46,262 nucleotides of DNA from Acidobacteriota bacterium. Its GTDB lineage: Bacteria; Acidobacteriota; Terriglobia; Terriglobales; Acidobacteriaceae. The stretch lies in contig JAFDVV010000075.1 of assembly GCA_018268775.1 (NCBI GenBank), positions 1 through 46,262 on the forward strand, read 5' to 3'. The translations under genes and the position numbers were made by a program. This document shows, in pieces, positions 40,339-46,262 of the stretch. The notes beneath the pieces were generated by a model. That model saw nothing but the letters and a program-made list of their open reading frames with translations, searched no databases and was not told the origin of the DNA. How positions within the stretch are numbered: the first letter of the stretch is position 1; the number at the start of each line of letters is the position of its first letter.

Positions 40339-41013
40339 ATGTCGAAGTGGCACAGGAGCTCTACGATTTTGACGGCCGAGATACTCCGCATTCATCCCGA
40401 TGATCCAGAACCGGAGCTTGTCGCCCAGGTGGCATCGCGACTTCACTCTGGACATGTCGTCGCGCTACCGACGGATACGTTTTATGGACTCGCTGTCGAC
40501 CCGGTCAACCTGCGCGCCGTGGACCGGATTTATGAGATCAAGACACGGGCGCGTCACAAACCCTTGTCGCTCCTTATTGGCGGGGTCTCGCATGCTTATG
40601 AGTTGGCGCGAGGGTTGGACACCGCATTCGACAGGCTTGCGGAACGCTTCTGGCCGGGGCCGCTCACACTTGTAGTGAAGGCCGGATCGAGGCTGCCACT
40701 GCGTGTTACGGCAAACACGGGCAATGTCGCATTGCGCGTCCCCGAGGCTTCGATTCCGAGGGCAGTCGTTCAGGCGTTTGGCCTTCCGATTACGGCGACC
40801 TCGGCCAACCTGCAAGGCATGCCTGAGTGTACGTATGCCAACGGCGTGCGTGACCAACTTGGCGACAAGATACCGTTGATCGTGGACGGAGGGCCGACCG
40901 CGCGCTCCATTCCTACGACAATCGTCGATCTTTCCGGCGGTGGCAGCTCCTGGATGATCCTGCGCGAAGGGGCCATTCCGACGCACGAGATAGCCCTGAC
41001 GTTGCAGCGGTAA
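40339..41013 (+). CDS. tsaC: L-threonylcarbamoyladenylate synthase (Sua5/YciO/TsaC family)
   Basis: Makes threonylcarbamoyl-AMP from Thr, bicarbonate and ATP for the t6A base of ANN-reading tRNAs. The ~224 residues show PTDTFYGLAVD, IYEIKTRARHKPLSLLI (the KxRxxxxP substrate motif), RFWPGPLTLVV, NVALRVPE and TATSANLQG. It ends soon after the core domain and lacks the extra C-terminal Sua5 domain. ATG 40339 (MSKWHRS) was used. TTG 40369 (MTAEILRI) is a serious alternative, as AGGAG lies 12 bases upstream of it. It is divergent from the methyltransferase gene. Confidence 0.92.
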   Translation: MSKWHRSSTILTAEILRIHPDDPEPELVAQVASRLHSGHVVALPTDTFYGLAVDPVNLRAVDRIYEIKTRARHKPLSLLIGGVSHAYELARGLDTAFDRLAERFWPGPLTLVVKAGSRLPLRVTANTGNVALRVPEASIPRAVVQAFGLPITATSANLQGMPECTYANGVRDQLGDKIPLIVDGGPTARSIPTTIVDLSGGGSSWMILREGAIPTHEIALTLQR

Positions 41014-41069
41014 TGAGGCTGCGCTCGCAGGCTGGCGGCAAGATGCCGTAAACTCGACTTTCACGCATC

Positions 41070-41747
41070 ATGATCGTTCCGGATTCCAATATGCGCCGCA
41101 GTGGTCCTTCGACAGGCGCAGTGCTTTTACGCAGCCTACTGCTTGCGCTATTTTTCGTCGCTGTGGGATGGGGGATCTATGTTGCGCAACAGATTTCGGA
41201 TGTAGCGAACCACGATGAAGCGCAGCAGGCCGATGCGATTGCGGTCTTCGGGGCCGCGGAGTACTTAGGGCGGCCTTCGCCGACGTTGCATTTCAGACTG
41301 GATCACGCAGTCGATCTGTACCGCAAACAGATTGCCCCGCTGGTCATTACTCTGGGCGGAGGCTCCGACAAGGACTCGGGCCACACGGAGGGGGCCGTTG
41401 GACGCGATTACCTGCTGGCCCACGGTATTCCGTTTGGCAGCATCATCGCGGAGACCCATTCCTTCGATACGGAACAACAAGTGCGCAGGTTGGCCGCAAT
41501 AGCACGAGATAACAACTTGCGGCATATCGTTGTCGTCTCGGATGGCACCCATCTGTTTCGTATCCGTGAACTTTGCCGGGATGCAGGTTTGGATGTCTAC
41601 ACCTCACCGCGGGCGACGGTAGGCCATATCGGGAGGTATGACCTATCGATGAGGTATCTGCACGAAATTGTCAGCTATACCGCTTCGAAACTTCACCTCG
41701 ATATTGGCTGGCCGCGCCGATGGCTCGAAGGAGAAGATTCCTACTGA
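41070..41747 (+). CDS. YdcF/SanA-like DUF218 protein
   Basis: A 225-residue protein with one N-terminal membrane helix (about 18-40) and a DUF218 domain. It shows ADAIAVFGAAEYLGRPS, RLDHAVDLYRKQIAPLVITLGG, EGAVGRDYLLAHGIP, SFDTEQQVRRLAAIA and HIVVVSDGTHLFRIRELCRDAG. Related SanA/YdcF/ElyC proteins affect envelope barrier function, but no reaction is firmly established. An internal ATG at 41091 is possible. Its last seven bases overlap the stop of the convergent DUF92 gene. Confidence 0.88.
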   Translation: MIVPDSNMRRSGPSTGAVLLRSLLLALFFVAVGWGIYVAQQISDVANHDEAQQADAIAVFGAAEYLGRPSPTLHFRLDHAVDLYRKQIAPLVITLGGGSDKDSGHTEGAVGRDYLLAHGIPFGSIIAETHSFDTEQQVRRLAAIARDNNLRHIVVVSDGTHLFRIRELCRDAGLDVYTSPRATVGHIGRYDLSMRYLHEIVSYTASKLHLDIGWPRRWLEGEDSY

Positions 41748-42637
41748 CGGCTGAGCAGTGTCGCCAGCAGAGCGGCAAATAACGTTGAAGCGAAGTTGAC
41801 CAGATCGTTGCCGATCCATCCTCTATTTTCGACGGTTGCTCCCAGCAGGCTGTCGAAAAACACTCCAGCGCAGGCCGAGGCGAAGATGGTTGCGGCATGA
41901 GGCCATAAAACGCGATTGAGGGCAGCCACCAGGACGGTAATTGCGGCCCCGGCAATGGCCGCGATCGTTCCAGCGACCGTCACCCCGCCGTTTGTTCCCG
42001 CCGGCACGGTCTTCCAGGCGGTCAGCAATCTTACGGAACCTCCTATGGTCTGACCTATCTCAGAGGAAGCTGTATCGGCGGCAGCTTCGGCCAGTGCTGC
42101 GACGCAGCCCTGGTAATATCCTGCTGCGGCGAACAAAGCGGCTACCCCGAGGTTGGCTGCAATCTGCGAGGCGTGCCTGCCACGGCGTCCCTCTGCCAAT
42201 CCCCGCTTCTCCTTGCGTGAGCGGCCGAACCTTGTCGAGACAAATGAGATCGCAAATACAGCAATCAACGCTGGGAGTGCCGATTGCCCGATCGAAGAGG
42301 CTGGTGCTCCGTTGGATATCCGAGGAGCTTGCGTCAGGAGGAAACAGATGAGTGCGCCGAGGGCAACTCCACCTATGGTCGCCGCGCGCACCGCCCAGAC
42401 CACCGCACCAAAGACGAGACTGACGAGTAGAGGAATTGCGGCAGACTGCAATGACTGACCGGGCCTGTGGGTGGCGATTGGCTGCGCGGTGATCGCCAGC
42501 AGGATCAATCCGGTGATGGCACCGGTAAGCAGGCGGGACTGAAGCCGGTTCCGCGCAGGGGAAATTGGCCGATAGCCTCGGGAGGAGTTCTTGTGGATAC
42601 CCGGTCCAATGGTCATAAGTGATTTACAATCTGACAT
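41741..42637 (-). CDS. DUF92 integral membrane protein
   Basis: A 298-residue membrane protein with about seven helices. Family signatures are RGRHASQIAANLGVAALFA, EAAADTASSEIGQ, TNGGVTVAGT and DSLLGATVENRGWIGNDLVNF. DUF92 is related to plant VTE6 phytyl-phosphate kinase, so a polyprenyl-phosphate kinase role has been proposed for relatives. It is not established for the bacterial ones. ATG 42637 was used; ATG 42616 (MTIGPG) is equally possible, and neither has a clear Shine-Dalgarno sequence. It is divergent from the YVTN lipoprotein gene and overlaps the YdcF gene by seven bases at its end. Confidence 0.87.
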   Translation of the reverse strand: MSDCKSLMTIGPGIHKNSSRGYRPISPARNRLQSRLLTGAITGLILLAITAQPIATHRPGQSLQSAAIPLLVSLVFGAVVWAVRAATIGGVALGALICFLLTQAPRISNGAPASSIGQSALPALIAVFAISFVSTRFGRSRKEKRGLAEGRRGRHASQIAANLGVAALFAAAGYYQGCVAALAEAAADTASSEIGQTIGGSVRLLTAWKTVPAGTNGGVTVAGTIAAIAGAAITVLVAALNRVLWPHAATIFASACAGVFFDSLLGATVENRGWIGNDLVNFASTLFAALLATLLSRQ

Positions 42638-42673
42638 AGCATAGCCAACACCAGTAATACGGCGGGAGCAGTT

Positions 42674-44038
42674 TTGCGTTTAGCAAGAATCGAAGCAGAA
42701 GCAACTATCGGAGGCCGGGGCAGCCGGCGGTCCATGCAGTCTCGAATCCGGTCACAGGTGAAAGCCTTTGGTGTGATCGCTCTGGGCGCGTCAACGCTGG
42801 CGGCGATCTCTGGATGCGGCAACACGTATCGTCCCGTTGTGACTGCGATCAATCCCGTGGGGCCGGCTTCGCAGCCGCAAAAGTACGCTATCGCCATCTC
42901 CGACCCTGGCAATGGCCTCCCGGGGCTTCTGACCATCGTGGATTTTTCCGGCGATACGGTACTTGTCACGGCCAATGTTGGTGTTGCGCCGTACTATTTC
43001 ATCCTGAACGCTGGCGGAAATACCGGTTACACCTTGAATGGCGACGGTACGATGACCAGCTTCGACGTCTCGACCCAGTTGCAGACGCGCGATGTTATCC
43101 AGACGACGCTTCTAAATGGCGCTTTGCCGAACAGTGTCTTTCCCGACACAACATCTACCTTTGTTACCGAAGCTGGTCGCGGCGCAGTGGCGCAGTTGAA
43201 GGGATCTCCGCCGGCTTTGAATCAGGAGCTGCCGATCACAGCGGGATTTGTGCCCGTTTATGTCGCGGGAGTCTCGGGAGCCGCGCGGCAGTATGTCATC
43301 AACCAGAGTTCCGGCGGCGGTAGTGGCCAGGTCGCTGCAATTGAGACCTCGAGCAACACGATATCCAGCACGATCCCTGTGGGTAAGTCTCCGGTCTACG
43401 GTGTGATGACGGCAGACGGAAAACGCGCATTCATCCTGAACCAGGGGGATGGCACGGTCTCCGTGATCAACTCGCAGGCGAACCAGCTTGATGCCGTGCC
43501 TTCTCCGGCGGTAAATCCTATTCCGGTAGGGACTGCGCCGGTGTGGGCGGACCTCGCGCCTACCCGCAATGAGCTGGTCATTGCCAACGCCGGTAGTGGT
43601 ACGTCGAAGGGGTCGGTGAGCATCATCAACATCCCCCTATGCTCGGCGGCGGCCCTGCCAGGGAACCCGAACTGCGATGCGACGAATCCGATCGACGCCA
43701 ATGGCTTCGGCCAGGTGCTGGCTACTGTGCCCGTGGGCGTCAATCCGCGCATGGTCGCCGTATTGCAGGATGGCTCCCGCGCTTATGTCGTCAACCAGGC
43801 CGACAGCACGGTCTCCGTCGTCAACCTGACATCGAATACAGTGACGGCCACGATTCCCGTGCCTGCAACGGTGCATCCGAACTTTATTGCCGCGATCAAT
43901 GGGACGCCAACGGGGAAGGTCTACGTGACCTCTCCAGAGTCGAACAGCATGACGATCATTCGTACCGATTCCGATGTGGTTGAGACGACCATTCCATTGC
44001 AGGGCAAAGGCGTTCAGGTCCGCGCTCAGATACCGTAA
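42674..44038 (+). CDS. YVTN-type beta-propeller lipoprotein
   Basis: A 454-residue protein. The N-terminal region ends in a lipobox (AAISGC, Cys48). After it come about seven blades of YVTN/cytochrome-cd1-like type with repeats such as TVSVINSQANQ, TVSVVNLTSNTVTATIPV and SMTIIRTDSD. It is probably a lipid-anchored periplasmic or outer-membrane protein; its ligand is unknown. TTG 42674 has GGGAG five bases upstream and is the likelier start by ribosome binding site. ATG 42734 would give a more ordinary, shorter signal sequence. It is convergent with the anti-sigma gene, 22 bases apart. Confidence 0.87.
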   Translation: MRLARIEAEATIGGRGSRRSMQSRIRSQVKAFGVIALGASTLAAISGCGNTYRPVVTAINPVGPASQPQKYAIAISDPGNGLPGLLTIVDFSGDTVLVTANVGVAPYYFILNAGGNTGYTLNGDGTMTSFDVSTQLQTRDVIQTTLLNGALPNSVFPDTTSTFVTEAGRGAVAQLKGSPPALNQELPITAGFVPVYVAGVSGAARQYVINQSSGGGSGQVAAIETSSNTISSTIPVGKSPVYGVMTADGKRAFILNQGDGTVSVINSQANQLDAVPSPAVNPIPVGTAPVWADLAPTRNELVIANAGSGTSKGSVSIINIPLCSAAALPGNPNCDATNPIDANGFGQVLATVPVGVNPRMVAVLQDGSRAYVVNQADSTVSVVNLTSNTVTATIPVPATVHPNFIAAINGTPTGKVYVTSPESNSMTIIRTDSDVVETTIPLQGKGVQVRAQIP

Positions 44039-44060
44039 CGCTTCCACGAAGAGGGCAAAT

Positions 44061-45029
44061 TCAGCTTCCGGCAAGGACGATGGGCATTGTCGGCGTCTGC
44101 GAACCGCCTTCGGCTTCGATGGTGACTCCAAACGCCTTGGCGTCGATGCCCTTGGGTAGCGGCGGTAGAATTACGCTGGCGTTGCCGCGCGCATCGGGCC
44201 TGAAGGTTCCGGCAGGTATCGGGTCGCCGCCATCTGCGGGAATCAACCAAAGCTCGTAGGTCTTGAAGCTTTCTATTGGCTCCAGGTTTGTCGCAAGGAA
44301 GATCAAGGACCCTTTCGAGGCAACGTAGGTCGCCCTGGCCTGAGGGACCGCCAGAGTTGGCGCTTCATTGGCCCTGGAGAGCGTTACCTGTCGCGCCGAG
44401 GCATCGGTAATCGTCTCCAGAAGTTGTTTAGCCCCAGCCGCATCGGAGTTGAGACGGTCGATTGTTCCGGCCTGCGCAGTCAGCTTCGCACGCTGCTCTT
44501 CGCGCTCGTGGTAAAGATTTCCGGCTGAGATCGCCAGCACTGCCGCAGCCGCCCAGCCAATCCACGGAAAGGCCTTGCTGAATATCTGACCCGCCATAGA
44601 GCCCCGGTCGGTCTGGCGCTCGTCCGCCTCGTCAAGATAGCGTCCACTCCCAAGACCAGTGGCATACTGCTGGCCCCTGGATGTGTATCCAAGCTGCCTG
44701 CCAGCGGCTGCAGCTTCCATGCGCTCCAATCGTTCAACGCGCTGAATGGGAGGGGGCGGCAGGCGTTCGGGCTCAGGCTGCTCCAACGGGACAAACCGCT
44801 TCTCCCTGGCGACCTGGTTCAGAAAGCGTTCGCGGGTCAACGCAGGGGGCGAGTGCATATCGACGGTATGAGCATACGCGGCCAAGTCTCCTTGCAGACT
44901 CGCCAGCTCCTGGCGGCAGTAAGTGCAGTTGGAGATATGAGACGCCATGGCTCCATACTCGTTGCGCGGGAGCAACTGCATGGCAAACAGTGCCAGATCG
45001 CCCTGGTCGTAGTGGCCGGTTGTGCTCAT
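44061..45029 (-). CDS. Membrane anti-sigma factor (RskA-like, zinc-binding)
   Basis: A 322-residue partner of the sigma factor encoded just upstream. The cytoplasmic N-terminus has the ZAS zinc motif His31-x3-Cys35-x2-Cys38 (HISNCTYC), which holds the sigma factor. A proline-rich linker follows, then one membrane helix (about 155-173). The periplasmic part begins with a coiled-coil-like segment (EREEQRAKLTAQAGTIDRL). It ends with an RskA domain (YELWLIPADGGDPIPAGTF, ILPPLPKG). In characterised RskA systems, proteolysis in response to an envelope signal frees the sigma factor. Its ATG overlaps the sigma stop by four bases. Confidence 0.93.
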   Translation of the reverse strand: MSTTGHYDQGDLALFAMQLLPRNEYGAMASHISNCTYCRQELASLQGDLAAYAHTVDMHSPPALTRERFLNQVAREKRFVPLEQPEPERLPPPPIQRVERLERMEAAAAGRQLGYTSRGQQYATGLGSGRYLDEADERQTDRGSMAGQIFSKAFPWIGWAAAAVLAISAGNLYHEREEQRAKLTAQAGTIDRLNSDAAGAKQLLETITDASARQVTLSRANEAPTLAVPQARATYVASKGSLIFLATNLEPIESFKTYELWLIPADGGDPIPAGTFRPDARGNASVILPPLPKGIDAKAFGVTIEAEGGSQTPTMPIVLAGS

Positions 45030-45592
45030 CCCAGGAACGCCTTTCTCAGTGTCGTCAGCGCACTGCGAATTCTAGTCTTGACGGTGCCGAGGGGGTCGCC
45101 CGTCATCTCGGCAATCTCGGCATGCGTGAGGCCGTCGAAGAATGCCATCTCCAGCGTTTTGCGCTGTTCAGGGGGCAGCCTGACGATGACCGTGCGGGCC
45201 CGTTCGGCCATGGTGTTTCTCTCAGCCTCCGAAGCCAGGTCGTACTGAGAGGCAAGCGAGAGATCGTCGATCGTTTCGCTGGGCTTTTTACGGCGCAGGG
45301 CGTCGATGGAGCGATTCCGGGTAACGACGGTCAACCATCCTCCCAGACTCCCACGGATGGCGACAAAGCGTTCCGGGCTGCGCCAAACCTGCAAAAAAAC
45401 CTCCTGAAGCACATCTTCCGCCGACGCAGGGTCGCGCAGTACGCGCAGGGCCACGGAGTAGACAACCCTGGAGTAACGGTCGTAGATGGAGGCCATGGCA
45501 TGTTCGTCGCCACGGCGCACCAGGGCCAGCAGGGTTGCATCGTCCTGCGACTGCTGCGGTGAGGCGTTGGCCAGTCCCATCTCTCTGTACAT
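45026..45592 (-). CDS. ECF-type RNA polymerase sigma factor (SigK-like)
   Basis: A 188-residue sigma-70 family factor of the ECF group. Region 2 (about 20-90) has FxxIYDRYSRVVYSVALRV-like sequence, DPASAEDVLQEVFLQVWR and WLTVVTRNRSIDALRR. Region 4 (about 130-185) has LPPEQRKTLEMAFFDGLTHAEIAE and a GTVKTRIRSALTTLR helix-turn-helix. ATG 45592 follows AGGAA by seven bases and fixes the start. It is coupled to the anti-sigma gene through an ATGA overlap. The pair is divergent from tlyA across 127 bases; I found no convincing ECF-type promoter there, so autoregulation is likely but not shown. Confidence 0.95.
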   Translation of the reverse strand: MYREMGLANASPQQSQDDATLLALVRRGDEHAMASIYDRYSRVVYSVALRVLRDPASAEDVLQEVFLQVWRSPERFVAIRGSLGGWLTVVTRNRSIDALRRKKPSETIDDLSLASQYDLASEAERNTMAERARTVIVRLPPEQRKTLEMAFFDGLTHAEIAEMTGDPLGTVKTRIRSALTTLRKAFLG

Positions 45593-45719
45593 CAATACGT
45601 TCCTGCCAGAAGGTTGGATTGCGCGATAAGTCGTGTCCTAGCAACTCTAACCTATGGAACGCGACAATGTACCTTAATGAATAAGCGACTCCCCCGCTGT
45701 TGCGAGATTGAACTGCCAC

Positions 45720-46262
45720 ATGAAGAGCCGTCTGGACAAATTTCTGGTCGAACAGGGACACGCCGCCTCTCGCGAGAGGGCGCAGGCGCTGATTCTTGCC
45801 GGACGTGTGCTTGTCAACGAACAGAAGGTAGACAAGCCGGGAACGAATGTCTCCCAGGATGCGGTCATTCGCCTGCTGGGGAGCGACTTGAAGTACGTCA
45901 GTCGTGGCGGATTGAAGCTGGAGCACGCTCTTGCACACTGGAAGATATCGCTGGATGGGCTTCATACGGTCGATATCGGAACGTCGACGGGGGGATTTAC
46001 CGACTGCATGCTGCAATCAGGTGCCGTTTCCGTGCTCGCCGTGGACACTGGGTATGGCCAGATTGCGCAGAAGCTCCGCTGCGATTCCCGCGTTACATTA
46101 CGGGAACGCACCAACGCCCGCCTGCTGACGCCTGGAGAGTTGCTGGGAGATGGTAGACCGGCCCCGGGCTTCTTCTCCATGGACGTCTCGTTCATCTCCG
46201 CAACACTGGTACTGCCTGCCGTCGTCGCTGCCCTGGGGACAGAGGAAGTCCGCTGGAAGGGA
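45720..46262 (+). CDS. tlyA: TlyA-family rRNA 2'-O-methyltransferase (partial, runs off the right edge)
   Basis: The first 181 codons of a TlyA protein. Residues 1-60 form an S4 RNA-binding domain (KSRLDKFLVEQGHAASRERA, then ALILAGRVLVNEQKVDKPG). YVSRGGLKLEHAL leads into a FtsJ/RrmJ-type methyltransferase domain with SAM motif I VDIGTSTGGFTDC, acidic VLAVDTGYGQIAQKLR and FSMDVSFIS. Characterised TlyA enzymes methylate 16S (and sometimes 23S) rRNA cytidines, although the family was first called haemolysin. The C-terminal part lies outside the window. The start matches the family N-terminus, but the ribosome binding site is weak. It is divergent from the sigma gene. Confidence 0.93.
   Translation, partial: MKSRLDKFLVEQGHAASRERAQALILAGRVLVNEQKVDKPGTNVSQDAVIRLLGSDLKYVSRGGLKLEHALAHWKISLDGLHTVDIGTSTGGFTDCMLQSGAVSVLAVDTGYGQIAQKLRCDSRVTLRERTNARLLTPGELLGDGRPAPGFFSMDVSFISATLVLPAVVAALGTEEVRWKG

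Noticed and set aside
45614..46156. 180-codon plus-strand frame at the right edge
   Set aside because: It is out of phase with tlyA, which is unmistakable from 45720 and runs off the window.
1..46262. CRISPR arrays, insertion sequences, prophage or restriction genes
   Set aside because: No regularly spaced repeats, transposase, integrase, phage structural or restriction-modification genes were seen on either strand.

Overview
The window is about 46 kb of GC-rich, densely coded chromosome. Gene content suggests Acidobacteriota, probably class Terriglobia (a Granulicella/Edaphobacter/Terriglobus-like organism). The grounds are a giant secreted SBBP/ASH-repeat protein, an S10 serine carboxypeptidase, a long Ser/Thr kinase with a periplasmic repeat domain, several YVTN/OmpA surface proteins, and a dispersed repeat whose tail reads roughly GGAATGACA. 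The taxon is inference: no rRNA gene is present. Most of the window is housekeeping or envelope genome. I see no insertion sequence, prophage, CRISPR array or defence island.

Layout. 1-6.3 kb: the end of an alkaline-phosphatase-superfamily gene, recQ (minus) with a repeat element inside its coding sequence, a rhodanese protein, an S10 peptidase, a 75-aa protein with its terminator, and a ribBA whose GTP cyclohydrolase half looks degenerate. 6.4-14.1 kb (minus): the 1946-aa surface protein, a HAD phosphatase and an OmpA lipoprotein. 14.3-21.6 kb: uvrC convergent with a Ser/Thr kinase, a HAD hydrolase that may be leaderless, tRNA-Leu(GAG), secG with a UUCG-loop terminator, and a glyoxalase-II-like hydrolase. 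21.6-28.5 kb: an aminotransferase/DUF3311 pair (minus), then mazG, a GNAT acyltransferase and a menC/N-succinylamino-acid-racemase-type enolase (plus), an exported protein of unknown function (minus), a bactofilin/methyltransferase pair (plus) and an AT-hook-like small protein (minus). 28.6-31.3 kb (minus): an APC permease with a large soluble tail and a 47-aa membrane protein. 31.3-38 kb (plus): lnt, prfB with its programmed +1 frameshift, a membrane-anchored methyltransferase, a DinB protein, a CoA-binding protein and a DsbD/ScsB-like reductase. 38-46.3 kb: an rRNA/tRNA methyltransferase overlapping rarA (minus), tsaC and a YdcF protein (plus), DUF92 (minus), a YVTN lipoprotein (plus), an ECF sigma/anti-sigma pair (minus) and the start of tlyA (plus).

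How the genes fit together. Envelope biogenesis is a recurring theme: secG (export), lnt (lipoprotein acylation), the DsbD-like reductase (periplasmic thiols), OmpA and YVTN lipoproteins, a bactofilin scaffold, and a membrane anti-sigma/sigma switch. DNA and nucleotide maintenance is represented by recQ, uvrC, rarA and mazG. Translation is represented by prfB, tsaC, tlyA, a TrmH-family enzyme and tRNA-Leu. No intergenic stretch exceeds 300 bases; the longest is 14067-14346.

I did not find a convincing undescribed multi-gene system. The observations most worth following are the repeat family that has entered recQ in frame, the membrane anchor that splits an Ig-like domain of the giant protein, the degenerate RibA half, and the acyltransferase/racemase pair.
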